This document shows positions 36,947 to 48,000 of a DNA stretch of 64,000 bases, piece after piece; positions within the stretch are counted from its first letter, which is position 1; every line of letters begins with the position of its first letter. The position numbers and the translations under genes are program-made. Under the pieces are notes generated by a model. It worked only from the letters and a program-made list of their open reading frames with translations. It did not search any database and had not been told where the DNA came from. The stretch is from Victivallales bacterium (GTDB lineage: Bacteria > Verrucomicrobiota > Lentisphaeria > Victivallales > UBA1829), in the NCBI GenBank assembly GCA_016285345.1, contig JAEEQN010000006.1, positions 1 through 64,000 on the forward strand, written 5' to 3'.

Positions 36947-38647
36947 ATGATATCCAAAACCGTTCTGACCGCCGCACTCCTCGCCGCAGCCACGCTCGTT
37001 TCCGCGTTCGCCGCGGAACCCGTCCTCGAATTCAAGGTGAACAAGGATGCGCCGCGCACCGCCGGGATGTGCGGCCCAACGCACGACGAGGAGGTCATCC
37101 ACGGCCTCGGGTCCGACGGCAAACAGCACTATTTCGCGGTCGGCACGGACGTCCGCGGCTCCGGCATCACGATCTGGCAGTCGGACGACCTGGTGAACTG
37201 GCGGGACGTCGGGCGCGTCTTCACGCAGACGAACAAGCCCGCGATCCTGGAGAACGGCGGACGCGGCTTCGCCTACACGTTCCGCAACGTCGAGATCGGC
37301 GACGACGGCGCGTACAAGCTCCTCGACACGCCCGCGCAGGGCAACAACCGCCTCGGCAACGCCTTCTGGGCGCCCTGCATCTATTACCACGTGTATGATC
37401 AGACCTACTACCTCTACTACTGCTGCTCGGCGTTCGGCGTCCGCAACTCGTTCATCGGCTGCGCGAAGAGCAAGACGATCGACAAAGGCTGGGAGGACTG
37501 CGGCGTGCTCATCCACACGCGAGTCGGCGACGGCAAGCGCTTCAACGCGATCGACCCGGCGGTCATTCTGGGCAACAACACCGGGCGCGTCTGGATGGTC
37601 TACGGTTCGTATTTCGGCGGCATCGCGCTCGTCGAACTTGACCCGAAGGATCCCTCGAAACTGCTCCACCCCGGCACGCACGGCAAGACCGTCGCCTCGC
37701 GCACCACGGATACCGTGTTCGACATCAGCACGCTGGAGAAGGCGAAGGCCGCGCCGAAGAACGACCCGACCGCGGGCCAGGGCGTCGAGGGGGCCAGCAT
37801 CCTGTATCACAGGTATATTCACGACGGCTATTATTACCTCTTCGTCTCGTACGACAATCTGGAGTGGAGCTACCACTGCCGCGTCGGACGTTCAAAAGAC
37901 ATCGAGGGGCCGTACCTCGACTACAACGGCAAGCCGCTGATCTACGACCAGCGGAAGCTCGGCGAGGACACCGTGTACGGCACGAAGATCATCGGCCCGT
38001 ACCGCTGGAAATCCACCGGGACCGGCTGGGCGGGAACCGGACACACCACGGTCTTCGGCGAGGGAAACAGGATCATGTTCGGCAGCAACAGCAAATGGCA
38101 GGGCACGCCCGGATCGTTCCTCGGCCTGCGCCGGGTCTTCTGGTCGAAGGACGGCTGGCCCCTGCTCTCGCCCTGCCTGTACGCGGGCGAAGGATTCTCC
38201 ATCGGAAGCGGGGAAGAATATGTCGATGATGAACTGATTCCTTTCGATAACACGGTCAAAAAAGACGGCATCCTGAACTCCGGCGAGTCCGCGCAGTGGG
38301 ATTTCATCGTCTTCAGCCAGTCGCAGGACCGCACGAACCGCCGCGTCGACGAATCGACCGTCTACACGCTCAAAGCGGACGGGACCATCGAGGGCGGCGG
38401 CACGTGGAAGATCGGTTTCTGGAATTCAAGCCGGATGATCGCCGATGGTCGCACGAAGGACGGAAGAGGATTCGGTCATACCTTCCTCACAAACGGCGTT
38501 TCTATGGCCGTCGAGCTCCCCGGCGGCGTGAAGGCGGACGGCGTCTGCGCCTACGGCTGGGATCAGGACCGCAAATGCCAGACCGTGTTCTTCACCGGAC
38601 TCACAGACAAGGGCGTCGCCGTCTGGGGGATGCGAGGCATCCGCTAG
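36947..38647 (+). CDS. Secreted GH43 family protein, endo-arabinanase-like (first of a tandem pair)
   Basis: A 566-residue protein with signal peptide MISKTVLTAALLAAATLVSAFAA. The five-bladed propeller of GH43 is recognised by FWAPCIYYHVYDQTYYLYY, AIDPAV (Asp203) with RVWMVYGSYFGGIA, and GVEGASILYH (Glu281) with GYYYLFVSYD. The first catalytic Asp is probably D47 in THDEEVIHG, where most relatives have H-D-P. The C-terminal about 120 residues (SAQWDFIVFSQ... VYTLKADGTIEGG) form the small barrel seen in arabinanases. ATG 36947 is chosen over 36905 for the signal peptide and AAAGGAAAGG upstream. It likely cleaves alpha-1,5-arabinan. Confidence 0.85.
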   Translation: MISKTVLTAALLAAATLVSAFAAEPVLEFKVNKDAPRTAGMCGPTHDEEVIHGLGSDGKQHYFAVGTDVRGSGITIWQSDDLVNWRDVGRVFTQTNKPAILENGGRGFAYTFRNVEIGDDGAYKLLDTPAQGNNRLGNAFWAPCIYYHVYDQTYYLYYCCSAFGVRNSFIGCAKSKTIDKGWEDCGVLIHTRVGDGKRFNAIDPAVILGNNTGRVWMVYGSYFGGIALVELDPKDPSKLLHPGTHGKTVASRTTDTVFDISTLEKAKAAPKNDPTAGQGVEGASILYHRYIHDGYYYLFVSYDNLEWSYHCRVGRSKDIEGPYLDYNGKPLIYDQRKLGEDTVYGTKIIGPYRWKSTGTGWAGTGHTTVFGEGNRIMFGSNSKWQGTPGSFLGLRRVFWSKDGWPLLSPCLYAGEGFSIGSGEEYVDDELIPFDNTVKKDGILNSGESAQWDFIVFSQSQDRTNRRVDESTVYTLKADGTIEGGGTWKIGFWNSSRMIADGRTKDGRGFGHTFLTNGVSMAVELPGGVKADGVCAYGWDQDRKCQTVFFTGLTDKGVAVWGMRGIR

Positions 38648-38648
38648 T

Positions 38649-38670
38649 AGTGCGCGGCTCCGCTCGCGCA
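38649..38670 (+). repeat. 22-bp palindromic repeat between the GH43 genes
   Basis: A hairpin GTGCGCG...CGCGCAC placed directly after the first GH43 stop. It is one copy of the window-wide repeat (others at 24722, 24772, 60193, 60236 and, inverted, 63413). Confidence 0.85.
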
Positions 38671-38706
38671 CGGAACATCACGAAAAACAACCACGGAGGA
38701 TTTATT

Positions 38707-40437
38707 ATGAAATACAAATCGACCTGCATCTTCGCCGCGGCACTCACCGCCGCGACGCTCGTTTCCGCGTTCGCCGCGGAGCCTGTGCTCGAATTCAAAG
38801 TGAACAAGGACGGCCCGCGCACCGCCGGGATGCTCGGCCCCTCGCACGACGAGGAGGTCATCTACGGCCTCGGCTCCGATGGGAAACAGCACTATTTCGC
38901 GGTCGGCACGGACGTCCGCGGACAGGGCATCACGATCTGGCAGTCGGACGACCTGGTGAACTGGAAGGACGTCGGGAAGGTCTTCACGCAGGCGAATGCG
39001 CCGAAGATCCTGAACGTGGGGCCGCGCGGCTGGAGCTACGACTTCAACGCCGTGACCATCGACGACAAAGGCGAATACGGGTTTCTGACCGAACGCAAGC
39101 CCGGCGCGAACAACTACCGTCTCGGCGGCGGCCAGCCGTTCTGGGCCCCGTGCGTCTACTTCAGCGAGGCGGACAAGACCTATTATCTCTACTACTCCTG
39201 CTCCGCATACGGCACGCGCAATTCGTTCATCGGCTGCGCGAAGAGCAAGACATTAGATAAAGGCTGGGAGGACTGCGGCCAGCTCATCCACACGCGCACC
39301 GGCGACGGCAAACAGTACAACGCCATCGACCCGGTCGTCATCAAGGACGCCGACGGCAAACTGTGGATGATCTACGGCTCGTTCTTCGGCGGCATCGCCA
39401 TCGTGCAGCTGAACCCGGAGGATCCCTCGAAACTGCTCCACCCCGGCACGCACGGCAAGACCATCGCCTGCCGCGGCTATGAAAAAGTCTACGAGCAGGA
39501 CGGATTCGAGGGCAAGCCGACCGTGAGCGTCGACGGGCAGCGTTTCACCGCCTACGGCATCGAAGGCGCGAGCATCGTTTACAATCCCAAAACGAAATAC
39601 TACTATCTCTTCGTCTCCTACGACCGCCTCGCCCTGACTTACCATACGCGCGTCGGACGTTCGAAAGATGTCGAGGGGCCGTATCTGGATTACAACGGCA
39701 AACCGCTGGTCTACGATCAGGAGAAACAGGGGCACGAAGAAGTGAACGGCACCAAGCTCATCGGGCCGTACCGCTGGAAATCGACCGGCGCGGGCTGGGT
39801 CGGCACCGGACACACCACGCTCTTCCGAAAAGACCCGAGGAGCAATTACAGCCATCTCTTCTTCGGCAGCAACAGCAAGGACCGCGCCAACGGCGCGTCG
39901 TTCGTCGGCCTGCGGCGGGTCTTCTGGTCGAAGGACGGCTGGCCGCTGCTCTCGCCCTGCATCTACGCCGGCGAGGATCTGGAGATCGGCAGCGGGGTCA
40001 AAGTCGTCGATGGCAAACCGACCTGGGGCAAAAATATCGTCGAAAAAAACGGCATCCTGAACTCCGGCGAGTCGGCGCAATGGGACTTCATCGTCTTCAG
40101 CGTCACGGACGACACCACGTTCCGGCGCGTCGACGAATCGACGATCTACACGCTCAAGGCGGACGGGACCATCGAGGGCGGCGGCAAATGGGAGCTTGAT
40201 GACGACAAATCGATTACAATGTTCGCGGACGGCCTGTATGGAGGCTATGTCGAGCGTAGGAACGGCATTATCACCCACGTCGAGCTCCCGAACGGCGTGA
40301 AGGCGGATGGCGTCTGCGCCTACGGCTGGGACCAGGACCGCAAAAGCCAGACCGTGTTCTTCACCGGACTCACCGACAAGGGAATACCTGTTTGGGGACA
40401 AAGGATTCCTCCCGCGCCAGAATCCCAGGGAAAATGA
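38707..40437 (+). CDS. Secreted GH43 family protein, endo-arabinanase-like (second of a tandem pair)
   Basis: A 576-residue paralogue of the preceding gene. Signal peptide MKYKSTCIFAAALTAATLVSAFAA, then an almost identical start of the mature protein (EPVLEFKVNKDGPRTAGM). It keeps SHDEEVIYG, FWAPCVYFSEADKTYYLYY, AIDPVV, MIYGSFFGGIA and GIEGASIVY. Loops differ, including an insert around YEQDGFEGKPTVSVDGQRFT, so substrate fit probably diverged. GGAGG lies 7 bases before the ATG. A terminator at 40467 ends the transcript. Confidence 0.86.
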   Translation: MKYKSTCIFAAALTAATLVSAFAAEPVLEFKVNKDGPRTAGMLGPSHDEEVIYGLGSDGKQHYFAVGTDVRGQGITIWQSDDLVNWKDVGKVFTQANAPKILNVGPRGWSYDFNAVTIDDKGEYGFLTERKPGANNYRLGGGQPFWAPCVYFSEADKTYYLYYSCSAYGTRNSFIGCAKSKTLDKGWEDCGQLIHTRTGDGKQYNAIDPVVIKDADGKLWMIYGSFFGGIAIVQLNPEDPSKLLHPGTHGKTIACRGYEKVYEQDGFEGKPTVSVDGQRFTAYGIEGASIVYNPKTKYYYLFVSYDRLALTYHTRVGRSKDVEGPYLDYNGKPLVYDQEKQGHEEVNGTKLIGPYRWKSTGAGWVGTGHTTLFRKDPRSNYSHLFFGSNSKDRANGASFVGLRRVFWSKDGWPLLSPCIYAGEDLEIGSGVKVVDGKPTWGKNIVEKNGILNSGESAQWDFIVFSVTDDTTFRRVDESTIYTLKADGTIEGGGKWELDDDKSITMFADGLYGGYVERRNGIITHVELPNGVKADGVCAYGWDQDRKSQTVFFTGLTDKGIPVWGQRIPPAPESQGK

Positions 40438-40466
40438 ACTGAAACTCTTTTCTTCAAACAGCAAAA

Positions 40467-40506
40467 GAGCCGTCCGGATTCAACTCCGGGCGGCTCGAAC
40501 ATTTTT
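40467..40506 (+). terminator. Terminator of the GH43 operon
   Basis: A 12-bp stem (GAGCCGTCCGGA at 40467-40478 with TCCGGGCGGCTC at 40485-40496, one G-T pair), 6-base loop, and T5 at 40502-40506. Confidence 0.75.
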
Positions 40507-40615
40507 GCCCCTCGAAAAAACTGTAAAAGACCTCTGCAATACGCGTTTCGCGGTCAAGAGAGAAACAACACCAAGGCGCGCAGCGCCCCCAGCGAAGCGG
40601 CAAGTGTTTTCATTA

Positions 40616-40766
40616 GGACGCTCCGCGTCCGGGGGGCGGCTCCTCCGCCTCGGCAAGCTCGCTTGCGCTCGACTTTTTTCTTATACCGCGAGCCGCGCCA
40701 CACATAGTGTGCTGGAGCAGTGCGCCTAGCTTCATTTGCGCACAAAGGGGGAGGCGAAACCGCCTC
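40616..40766. repeat. Cluster of five short palindromes
   Basis: Five hairpins in 150 bp: GGACGC-TCC-GCGTCC (40616-40630), GGCGG-CTCCT-CCGCC (40635-40649), GCAAGC-TC-GCTTGC (40653-40666), CACAC-ATA-GTGTG (40699-40711) and GAGGCG-AAAC-CGCCTC (40751-40766). The last resembles the GGAGG-type palindromes in the composite repeat elements. Confidence 0.8.
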
Positions 40767-41053
40767 TGAGGTAGCGCGTTCGGCTCAGCTCGAAGGCGGG
40801 AAGAGCATGTCGCGGATTCCGGCGGCAAAACGAAACGCAGGGGCATTTAGAGGCGCAAATCGCCTTCTTATATCGCCGTTTCAGCCGTTCCCCTGCCCTT
40901 AAATAGTCTCCGCGCGTTCCGGAAGAGAAGACTATCCTGTTCCCCTGCCCTTTCTTGCAAAATATCCCTCCTCTCTTTTGTTTCCGCACGTTTTCCCATT
41001 CGTTTCACAAGGCGGAACAGCATTTCATCGAAGTAGAAGATGTATGGACGTAG

Positions 41054-41086
41054 AAAAGCCCCTGCACCCGTTTCCAGGTGCAGGGG
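41054..41086 (-). terminator. Rho-independent terminator of the giant gene
   Basis: On the minus strand a perfect 10-bp stem CCCCTGCACC (41059-41068) / GGTGCAGGGG (41077-41086) with an 8-base loop is followed by TTTTC. It lies 59 bp after the stop codon of the 5,300-codon gene. Confidence 0.88.
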
Positions 41087-41144
41087 CCGCTGGTTCACTG
41101 AACCGTCCGGGTTTAGCGGACAGGAGTGAACTGTCGCGCATTAC

Positions 41145-42090
41145 TTATGCGATGACAGTCCATTCCATGGTGACGCCGTAGCCCAGGACAGTCCAGTTTT
41201 CGACGCTCTGGACGCCGTTGTTGTAGTAGCCGAGCATACCGGTGGAGTACTGACGGACCAGGAGTTCATCCTTCTGGTCGCCGTTGTAATCGCCGCAGCC
41301 GGCAATGAACCAGTCGGTGGGATCGAGCTGGCCGATCGAAGCCCAATCGTCGGGGTTGCCGTCCGCGAGCATGACCATCGAACCGGTCGCCTCGTGGAAC
41401 AGCACGATGTCTTCCTTGCCGTCGCCGGCGAAGTCGCCGATCGCGCGGATATCCCAGCCGGACCAGTTGTTGACACCGGTGCCGAGAAGCGTCGACACGC
41501 CGTTCTGGTCGACGGAGTAGAACAGCTGGCCGCCGTTGTAGCTCATCAGCACGGAATCTCTGCCGTCGCCGTCGAAATCGCCGCAACCGGCCAGAGACCA
41601 GTCGTTTCCGGCGAAGTCGAGGCTGAGGCCAACCCACTGATCGGTTCCGTCCTTCCAGAAACCGAGGAGGCTGCGCTCAGGCGCGAACCAGACGATGGAG
41701 TTCTTGCCATCGTAGTTTCCGGTCATGTTGCCGACCTTGGTCTGCCAGGCGATGTCTTCGGCGTTGTACAGATAGCCGACATGCTGCCAGCCGTTCACGT
41801 CGTCGCCGGCGCGGTAGAACCCGATGTAGGCGCCCTTGATCCCCGACTCGGTGGTCACGTTGCCGAACATGACCGCGTCGGCGCAGCCGTCGCCGTCCAT
41901 GTCGTAGCTTCCGAGGTTGTCCCATTCGGGGGAGATCCAGAGCGCGGCGGCGGTCCACCACGTATCCTTGCCGTTCATCCAGTAGCCGTGAGCATGGTTG
42001 CCGGTCACATAGGACTGCGTTTCCTCATCCCATCTCTTGGTCCTGACGAACATGACGTCGGAGGTGCCGTTTCCGTCGCGGTCGCCCTTG
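41145..42090 (-). other. FG-GAP/VCBS-like C-terminal region of the giant protein
   Basis: About 312 residues with at least five repeats of a calcium-loop motif: GDRDGNGTSDVMFV, YDMDGDGCADAVMFG, GDFDGDGRDSVLMSY, GDFAGDGKEDIVLFH and GDYNGDQKDELLVRQ. Each is followed by a Trp- and Gly-rich strand pair. Integrin-type propellers with this motif bind ligands and calcium. It holds several of the protein's few cysteines. Confidence 0.82.
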
Positions 42091-45000
42091 GTAAAGTGCT
42101 GCGGCTCGAACTCGCTGACCTTCAGAGCGAGGTCATCGTTGTCGGTGAAGCCGAGCGAGTAGACGTAATCGCCGATCACAGCGCCCTTGCCGCCGATCTT
42201 CAGCGTGTACAGCTCTCCGCCCTTAAGCATGCTGACTTCGCCGGTGAGTCCGGCGGCATCGGAGGCGAGCAGATAGGTGCCGAGCTCCGTGGCCAGATCG
42301 GCGGTCAGGATGTAGGTCGTCGACTCGCTGGTCGTGACGTTGGAGAAGCCCTTGAACTGAGCTTCCGTCGTGGACGTGGCAGTAATGTCGAACAGGACCA
42401 GGCCGTTGATCGTGATCGGCTTGTCGAAGGTGGCGGTTCCGTAGACGTAGGCGTCGGCGTCGACCGTGATGGTCTTGCTGTAGCCGTCCGCGAAGGAGAT
42501 GCCGCCGCCCACAACGTTGATCTTGCCGTCGGCGGAGGTGCCGGCGATGGCAGGCTGGAGCGTCGCGAACGCGTCGATGCCGATCGTGGCAGTGGTGGAG
42601 CCGTACACTTCAACGGGCTCGCCTTCGGAATACGCGGACCAGGCGCTGTTCACGAAAGCCTGGGCCGGGAGATCGCTGTGCGCTTCGACCGAGAGAACGA
42701 GGTCGGTACCGACGACGGCGATCGAGTAGGCGAGATCATCGACCACGACGGCTTCGCCGCCGACGGTCAGAGTCTTACCCGCGAACGAGATGCCGTCCGT
42801 GAATTCGGTCACGCCGGAAGCGAGCTTGTATTCGCCGATGACGCCGGCCTCATCGGCCAGCGTGTACTTCGTGTCGCCGGACACGAAGGAGAAGCCGGCG
42901 AACTGGGCCGCTTCTTCCGTCACGAAGGCGGTGTCGAAGGCGACCGTGCCGTTGATCGTGACGGCGGTCGCGAACGTGGCATTGCCGACGAGCGTGGAGG
43001 ACGAGTTGATGGAGACGGTCTTGCTGATGGCATCCTTGAAGGAGACCGTGCCGCCGACGACATCGACTTCGCCGTAGTCGACGATGGCAGCGATGGCTTC
43101 GTCGCCGGTCGCGAACGCGTTGTAACCGAAGGTTCCGCCGTCGATGACGATAGCGCCGGTTTCAGAGCCTTCCCATTCGCTGTTCACGTAGGAGAGGGTG
43201 ATGCCCGGATCTTCCTTGGTTTCCTTCGTCAGGGTCAGGACACCTTCCGTGACGCTCAGCGTGTACTCGGCGCCGGCGAAATACGCGCTCTTGTCGAGCG
43301 CCGTGATCTGGCCGAGTACGGCGGAGGACGTCTTCACGGAGATCGGAGCGGTGAACGAGAATTCAGCCGCGCCGCTCGCGAGACTGTAGGTGCCGTCGGT
43401 CTGGGTCGCGTCGACCGTGATCGTGTAGGTCGGAGTGCCGCCAACATAGTTGATGTTGGTGACGATCGGATCCGCGGAGACGGAGACGCCGACGAGGTTG
43501 AAGTCAAGCGTGCCGTTGATGGTGGCGGTCGCGTCGGCGCCGAGAGCGAGCGTTCCGGTCTGGATCGCGCCTGCGTTCACCGTCAGGCTGCCTCCGGTTC
43601 TCACGGTCACGTTGGAAGCGGTCGCGCCTTCGCTGACCGTCAGGCTGCCGTCCTTTTCAATGATGGCAGTGTCGACGATGACGCCGGCGAGAGCGGTGAC
43701 CTTTGCGTCAACCTTCTCGGAGCCGAACGTGACGGTGCCGCCTTCGATCGTGATCGTGCCGCCCTTCATGACGTTGTTCAGAGCGCCGATCGCGGAACCG
43801 AACGCGTCGATGCCGACGGTGGCCGTTTCGCCGGAGATCAGAGTAACGATCGCGCCGGACTCATCGTTCGCCCACTGGGTGTTCACGTACACGTCGTCCT
43901 TGCGCATGACGATGAACAGCGAGTTCCCCTGCTTGGTGACGAGGTATCTGTCGTCGCCGAAGGCCTGGTAGACACCGGTGCCGGAGATGGATCCGGCGGA
44001 CAGGGCCAGGGCCTTGCCGCTGGAGAGGTCGAAACCTTCCGTGGAGATCGCCATCACGCCGTTGTTCTCGAACGCGTCGGTGATGGTGATCGCGACGCCG
44101 GCCGTGTAGGTCAGGTTCGCGCCGGCATCGATCGTGAGGTTGTTGCCCGGCAGGGCAGCAGCGACCGTAACGGAGCCGCCGGTGACGTAGATGCCGCCGT
44201 CCGCGGGCAGAACCGCGAGGGCGTCGGCAATACCGGTGAAGGCGTTCTCATTGAAGAACAGGATATCGCCGGTCGCGGGATAGACGGAGCCGGTGACGTC
44301 CGCCGCGTACGCGCTGTTCACGTAGACGTTCGAGATGGCTTCGTCCTTCAGCTTCAGGACCAGGGCCTTCGGAGCGTAGACCAGCTCGTAGGCGGTGCCG
44401 TCCTGAGTCAGGTTGAGCGTGACCGGGTTTCCGTCCTGATTCTCGGTCTGCTGGAATCCTCCGGTCAGGCTGATCAGGACCTTGCTGGCGCCGTCGTAGC
44501 CGGTGGCGTCGACGTTGATCACGCCAGCGCCCTGGAACGTAACCGTAGCGCCGCTCAGGTAGGTGTCGGCACTGGCGATGTCCAGGATCTGGAACCAGTT
44601 CGCCCACTGGATGTAGCTGGAGGAACCCGAGATCTTCAGGGTCTTCACGCCCATCGTGGAGTTGGTGAGGTTCGTCGTCACAGACGCGGTCAGGAGACAG
44701 TCAATAGTGGAGTTCTCAACCGAGAAGGTGATGTCCGTATTGCTGTTGTGACGGCCGTCATTGCCTTCGACGAGAGCCGCAACACGGGACGTGGAGCCTC
44801 TGAGGTAGGAGTTCTTGATGTTGAACTCGATCGCGTCCATGGACTGGCGGGTCGTGCCGTCGACGCCGGCCTTCTGGGCACCCCAGTCGGTGACGTTGGC
44901 AATCGCGATCCACTTGCTGGTGGGCAGCGTGACATTTTCCCAGTTCCAGACGATCTTGCTCAAACCGGTGTCATCGCTGCCGAAACGGGCGTCGCCGGCG

Positions 45001-48000
45001 AACGGCTTGATGTCGCCGCGGATTTCCCAATCCGTCATGTTGAGCGTGATGTCGCCGAGGATGCTGGACCACTGGCCGACGAACCGGATGTTGCCGTTGT
45101 TGGTGCCGCCCGTCAGATTGATGGTAACGGGCTCGTAGTACGCCAGAGATGCTCCCACAGACCGGTACGTATTGCCGCGGCCGAGGATGTAATCCATGCC
45201 GCCGTCCAGGTAGGTGCCGTCAACTGTGAGGGTGATCGGAACATTGACCTGCTGGGTGGACGAACCCTGGTCGCCGCTCTTGATGCGGAGTGCCGTAACG
45301 GTACCGCCGACCAGGTGCAGGTTCATCGGGGTCGTGCCGGACGGGTTGACCGCGCCCTGGACGTTGTACGCGAAGACCGTGCCGCCTTCGACGACGCTGT
45401 TCAGGGCCGCGTCAAGCGTGTTGAACGCGTTCTCGCCGAAGAACAGGATTTCGCCGGTAAGCTCGTCCTTGACGCCCTGCGTGGCTTCCGCGCTGTACTC
45501 CGTGCTGAAGAAGACGTTGCCCGTGACCTTGACCATGTGGACATTGCCGTCTTCCTGGCTGACATAAGCGCGGAAGGCGGTGGAGCCGTTGATGGTGATG
45601 TCGTCCCTGGTCAGGTTCGTGATGCCTTCGCCGGCGGAGATCAGAGTCACGTTGTACTCGTCCTGCTTGTAGCCGGTCGCGTCGATCGTGAGGGTGGCGT
45701 CTTCAGCGAGAGCAACAGCTCCGGTGACCGTGATGGGCGTGGCGGCGGACATGTTGATCGCGGAGAATCCGGAGAAACCGCCCGCGGTCAGGGTGTTCGT
45801 GACCGTCAGGGTCGCGCCGGCGCTCGTGATCTTGCCGACCTGGGTGCCGCCGGCCACGAAGTCGTGACCGTTGAGGTCCGCGTCTTCGGCGGAGACGCCG
45901 CCGTCCATGATGACGGAGTAGTCCTGGCCGACCGCGGTGATCGCATCGGCGATGCTGTCGAACGCGTTCTTGTTCCAGACGAGTTCGACGCCGTCGATGA
46001 CGGTACCGGTGATGCTGGAATCCCATTCGCTGTTGAAGTACGTATCGCCGACGAACGGGGAGACGACCATGAGGCTCTTCCTGTCGTCGCTGAACTTGGC
46101 CTCGAAGCCTTCCGCGACGGTGAGGACGGCGGTGACGCCGTCGGCGAAGCCCGCTTCGGAAGTCATGACGATCTTCGAGGAGTTGTCGAAGTTCGTGGTG
46201 TCGATCACGATGACGGTGTCGGAGACAGCGCCGGTGACGGAAACGAGGCCGTCCGCGTCGACGTAGACATTCTTGAATCCGAGGACGTCGCCGCCGACGG
46301 TCGCGGTGCCCGCGAAGGTCAGGTAGCTTTCGCCGCCCACGAAGTTGTCCGCGCCGTCGATGACGCCGAGGATCGCCGTGCCGTCGCCGATGGTGATGTT
46401 GGCGTCATGGGAGACCATGGCCATCTCGGCCGCGGCGTAGATGTTCGTCACGGTCGCACCGCTGTTGACGGTGATGTTGGCGGAGGAAACGGTTTCCTGA
46501 ACGTCCGTGGCGTCGCCTCTGTAACCGCCCCAGACGTTGGTGGACTTGCCGCCTTCGAAGACCGTGCGATAGCCGCGGGCTTCGAAGTTCGTCGGTCCGC
46601 CGAGGACGATGAGCGAGGCATCCTCGCCGCGGGCATCCATGGAGGCGGAGGCGGCCCCGATGCCGGAGACGGCGTTGTCGCCGTAGACCAGGATGTTCTT
46701 GGTGCCGTCGGATTCCGTGACATAGGTGCCGGTGGTCGCTTCGGTGTAGGTGTTGCTGAGGAAGACGTCGCCGGCGGTCTTGTAGACGAAGACGCTCTTG
46801 CTGCCGATAACGGCCTTATAGCCTTCGATATCGTAGCCGTCTTCGTCCTGGAAGAAGGCGTTCTCCTTGTTGATGCCGGTGATCGTGGTGCCGACCACGA
46901 CATATTCCTTGGCGTCGCCGGTGTAGCCGGTTTCGCCGCGGAGGATGAACTGCGCGCTGTCGGCCAGACGGATTTCAGCACCGCCCAGGACAACGCCGTC
47001 GGCGATGTCGATGACGTCGACGCCGCGGAGAACGCGGATGTAGTTCTCGCCTTCGACCTTGACGGTGATCTTGCCGGCGATCGTGGAACGGCTGTCGTTG
47101 TTGCCTTCGCCGTGTGCGCTCAGACGGCCTTCCGTGGTGAAGCCGCTGATGGTCACGGTGGCCTCGCCGCTCCAGGTGCCGTTCTGGCATTGACCGAAGA
47201 TACCGATGGACTGGTCGGTGCCGCCGGACACGGTCGTGTCCTTGATCGTCATGTTGATGGTGGTGCTGTTGTCCTCGTCAACATCCCAGGCGTAGATCCA
47301 TCTCTGGGCGGTGATCTTGGTGTTGGTGAGGCTGACGTTGAGTTCCTTCAGCTGACTGCCGTCTTCGCCGTTGTAGGTGTGACGGAACAGGCTGATGCCG
47401 GAATTGACCTGGAGGTTGTTGAGGTTGACGTTCACGGTGCCGCCGGAGATCATGGAGTTCTCGGCGATACGCACATCGCAGCCGTTCGTGCAGCCGTCGA
47501 TCGTGATGTTGTACTGGGTGTCGACGAGTCCGGGATTGTCCGGATCATCGGGATTGGGAACGAGGTCCGCGACGACGAGTCTCTGGAATCCCTTCTTGTC
47601 CGTACCGTTGTTGTAGCCGTACGCCGCGATGTTGGTGTACCAGTTGAACGTGGTGTTTTCCGCCAGGAAGTTGAAGGCGCCGTAACGGGTCTTGCCATCC
47701 GAGCGGTAACGGGCTCCGTGATACTGGTCGCCGTTGTCGTAGCCGACCACGAGACCGCTGATGTTGCTGTTCTTGATGACAGCGTCGAGCGGCTTGTTCG
47801 TGAAGAAGTACGGAGTGTAGACGTTCTGAATGGCAACGACGCCGTCGGCGTAGATCGTGCCGCCCAGTTCGATGTAGGTGGCGACGGTTTCCGGAGTCTG
47901 GTTCAGGTTGTAGTTGTAAACCATCGTGCCGGTGATGCCGTCGATCGTGACGACCTGGCCGTTGATGTTGTTGTTGTTTCTCTCGTCGTCGGGCATGACG

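Larger units (their letters stand above)
40438..41144. other. Long intergenic region between GH43 and the giant gene
   Basis: About 700 bp with no credible reading frame. It holds the GH43 terminator, a hairpin cluster (40616-40766), a 14-bp direct repeat GTTCCCCTGCCCTT at 40887-40900 and 40939-40952, an inverted repeat ATAGTCT / AGACTAT (40903-40909 and 40929-40935), and the terminator of the giant gene. Base composition is uneven. No rRNA, tRNA or transposase trace was recognised. Confidence 0.7.

Noticed and set aside
40438-41050. Decayed insertion sequence or rRNA fragment
   Set aside because: No transposase similarity, no terminal inverted repeats with target duplications and no rRNA core sequence was recognised.
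41145-42090. Autotransporter barrel or T9SS tail at the end of the giant protein
   Set aside because: The region is Trp/Gly/Asp-rich with calcium loops; no amphipathic barrel ending in an aromatic residue and no T9SS-type C-terminal motif is visible.
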